The notes below the pieces were generated by a model. It was not told the origin of the DNA and did not search any database. It worked only from the letters and a program-made list of their open reading frames with translations. A DNA stretch of 64,000 nucleotides, taken from assembly GCF_009569385.1 (NCBI RefSeq), contig NZ_WBOF01000001.1:2304001-2368000 (forward strand), read 5' to 3'. Positions 63,807 to 64,000 of the stretch are shown here, piece after piece; the stretch's first letter is position 1; every line of letters begins with the position of its first letter. This DNA comes from Streptomyces kaniharaensis (GTDB lineage: Bacteria > Actinomycetota > Actinomycetes > Streptomycetales > Streptomycetaceae). Made by a program: the position numbers and the translations under genes.

Positions 63807-64000
63807 TCAGCCGGCCGCCTCCCAGTCCCGGGTACTCCGGTGGGCGTCGAGGCCGACCGTTGCGAACTCGTCGACCTGGCCCTCCTCCGTACGGGCACCG
63901 ATCCGGCGCAGGGCCTGGGATATCGGGCTGCCCTCCGGCGGGAAGGACTCCTCCTCGCCGCTGACGAGCGGGCCGAGGTCGACTCGCCCGTCGGCCCAGA
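63807..64000 (-). CDS. Hypothetical protein, C-terminal part (runs off window)
   Basis: On the minus strand a frame without stops runs from the window edge to TGA at 63807-63809, giving about 63 residues that end HRSTRDWEAAG. Codon third positions are strongly G/C, as in the true genes here. The visible part is acidic (SGEEESFPPEGS) with no recognisable domain. The start lies outside the window. Confidence 0.5.
   Translation of the reverse strand, partial: WADGRVDLGPLVSGEEESFPPEGSPISQALRRIGARTEEGQVDEFATVGLDAHRSTRDWEAAG

Overview
The window is high-GC actinobacterial DNA. Codon use, frequent GTG/TTG starts, gene order around rpoBC and protein lengths fit the family Streptomycetaceae (Streptomyces or Kitasatospora); the genus cannot be fixed from sequence alone. 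It is a chromosomal housekeeping locus (nusG-rplKA-rplJL-rpoBC and rpsL-rpsG-fusA-tuf, all on the minus strand) with accessory blocks on both sides and in the middle.

Region 1 (1-15.6 kb) is a cell-surface glycan locus. It has membrane glycosyltransferases, three GT2 enzymes, two related acyltransferase-3 proteins, a Wzx/MATE-like flippase, a GtrA protein, and dTDP-deoxysugar genes rmlB, rmlA and rmlC. rmlA carries a one-base frameshift as written. No rmlD is present; a separate NAD(P)-dependent reductase may make the final sugar.

Region 2 (15.8-20.5 kb) is the str operon: rpsL, rpsG, fusA, tuf, with a clear promoter upstream of rpsL and a perfect 18-bp terminator after tuf.

Region 3 (20.6-37.1 kb) separates rpsL from rpoC. 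It holds a DUF1707 membrane protein, an ABC exporter pair, a DUF2786 protein, two ADP-ribosylglycohydrolases flanking a lipoprotein serpin, a cytochrome P450 and a sirtuin. Divergent from the sirtuin is a MoxR-like AAA ATPase coupled to a metallopeptidase/VWA protein with a duplicated domain. A NarL-type two-component system with a DUF4097 lipoprotein completes the block. The NAD/ADP-ribose genes next to the AAA-VWA pair are the most intriguing functional grouping.

Region 4 (37.3-53.0 kb) holds rpoC, rpoB, rplL, rplJ, three secreted lipoproteins, rplA, rplK, nusG, secE and tRNA-Trp. Terminators after nusG and rplL and promoters before rplK and rpoB divide it into several units. A 63-bp tandem repeat follows the rplA stop codon.

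Region 5 (53.2-64 kb) holds an aspartate aminotransferase, adenosine deaminase, murB, a TetR/MFS efflux pair with two matching operators, two MaoC-type dehydratase genes, rpmG, tRNA-Met, tRNA-Thr, an amidohydrolase-like protein lacking several catalytic residues, and yajQ. Between the last two, next to tRNA-Tyr, lies a scar of an integrated element: a kdpE 3' fragment abutting an internally deleted integrase remnant.
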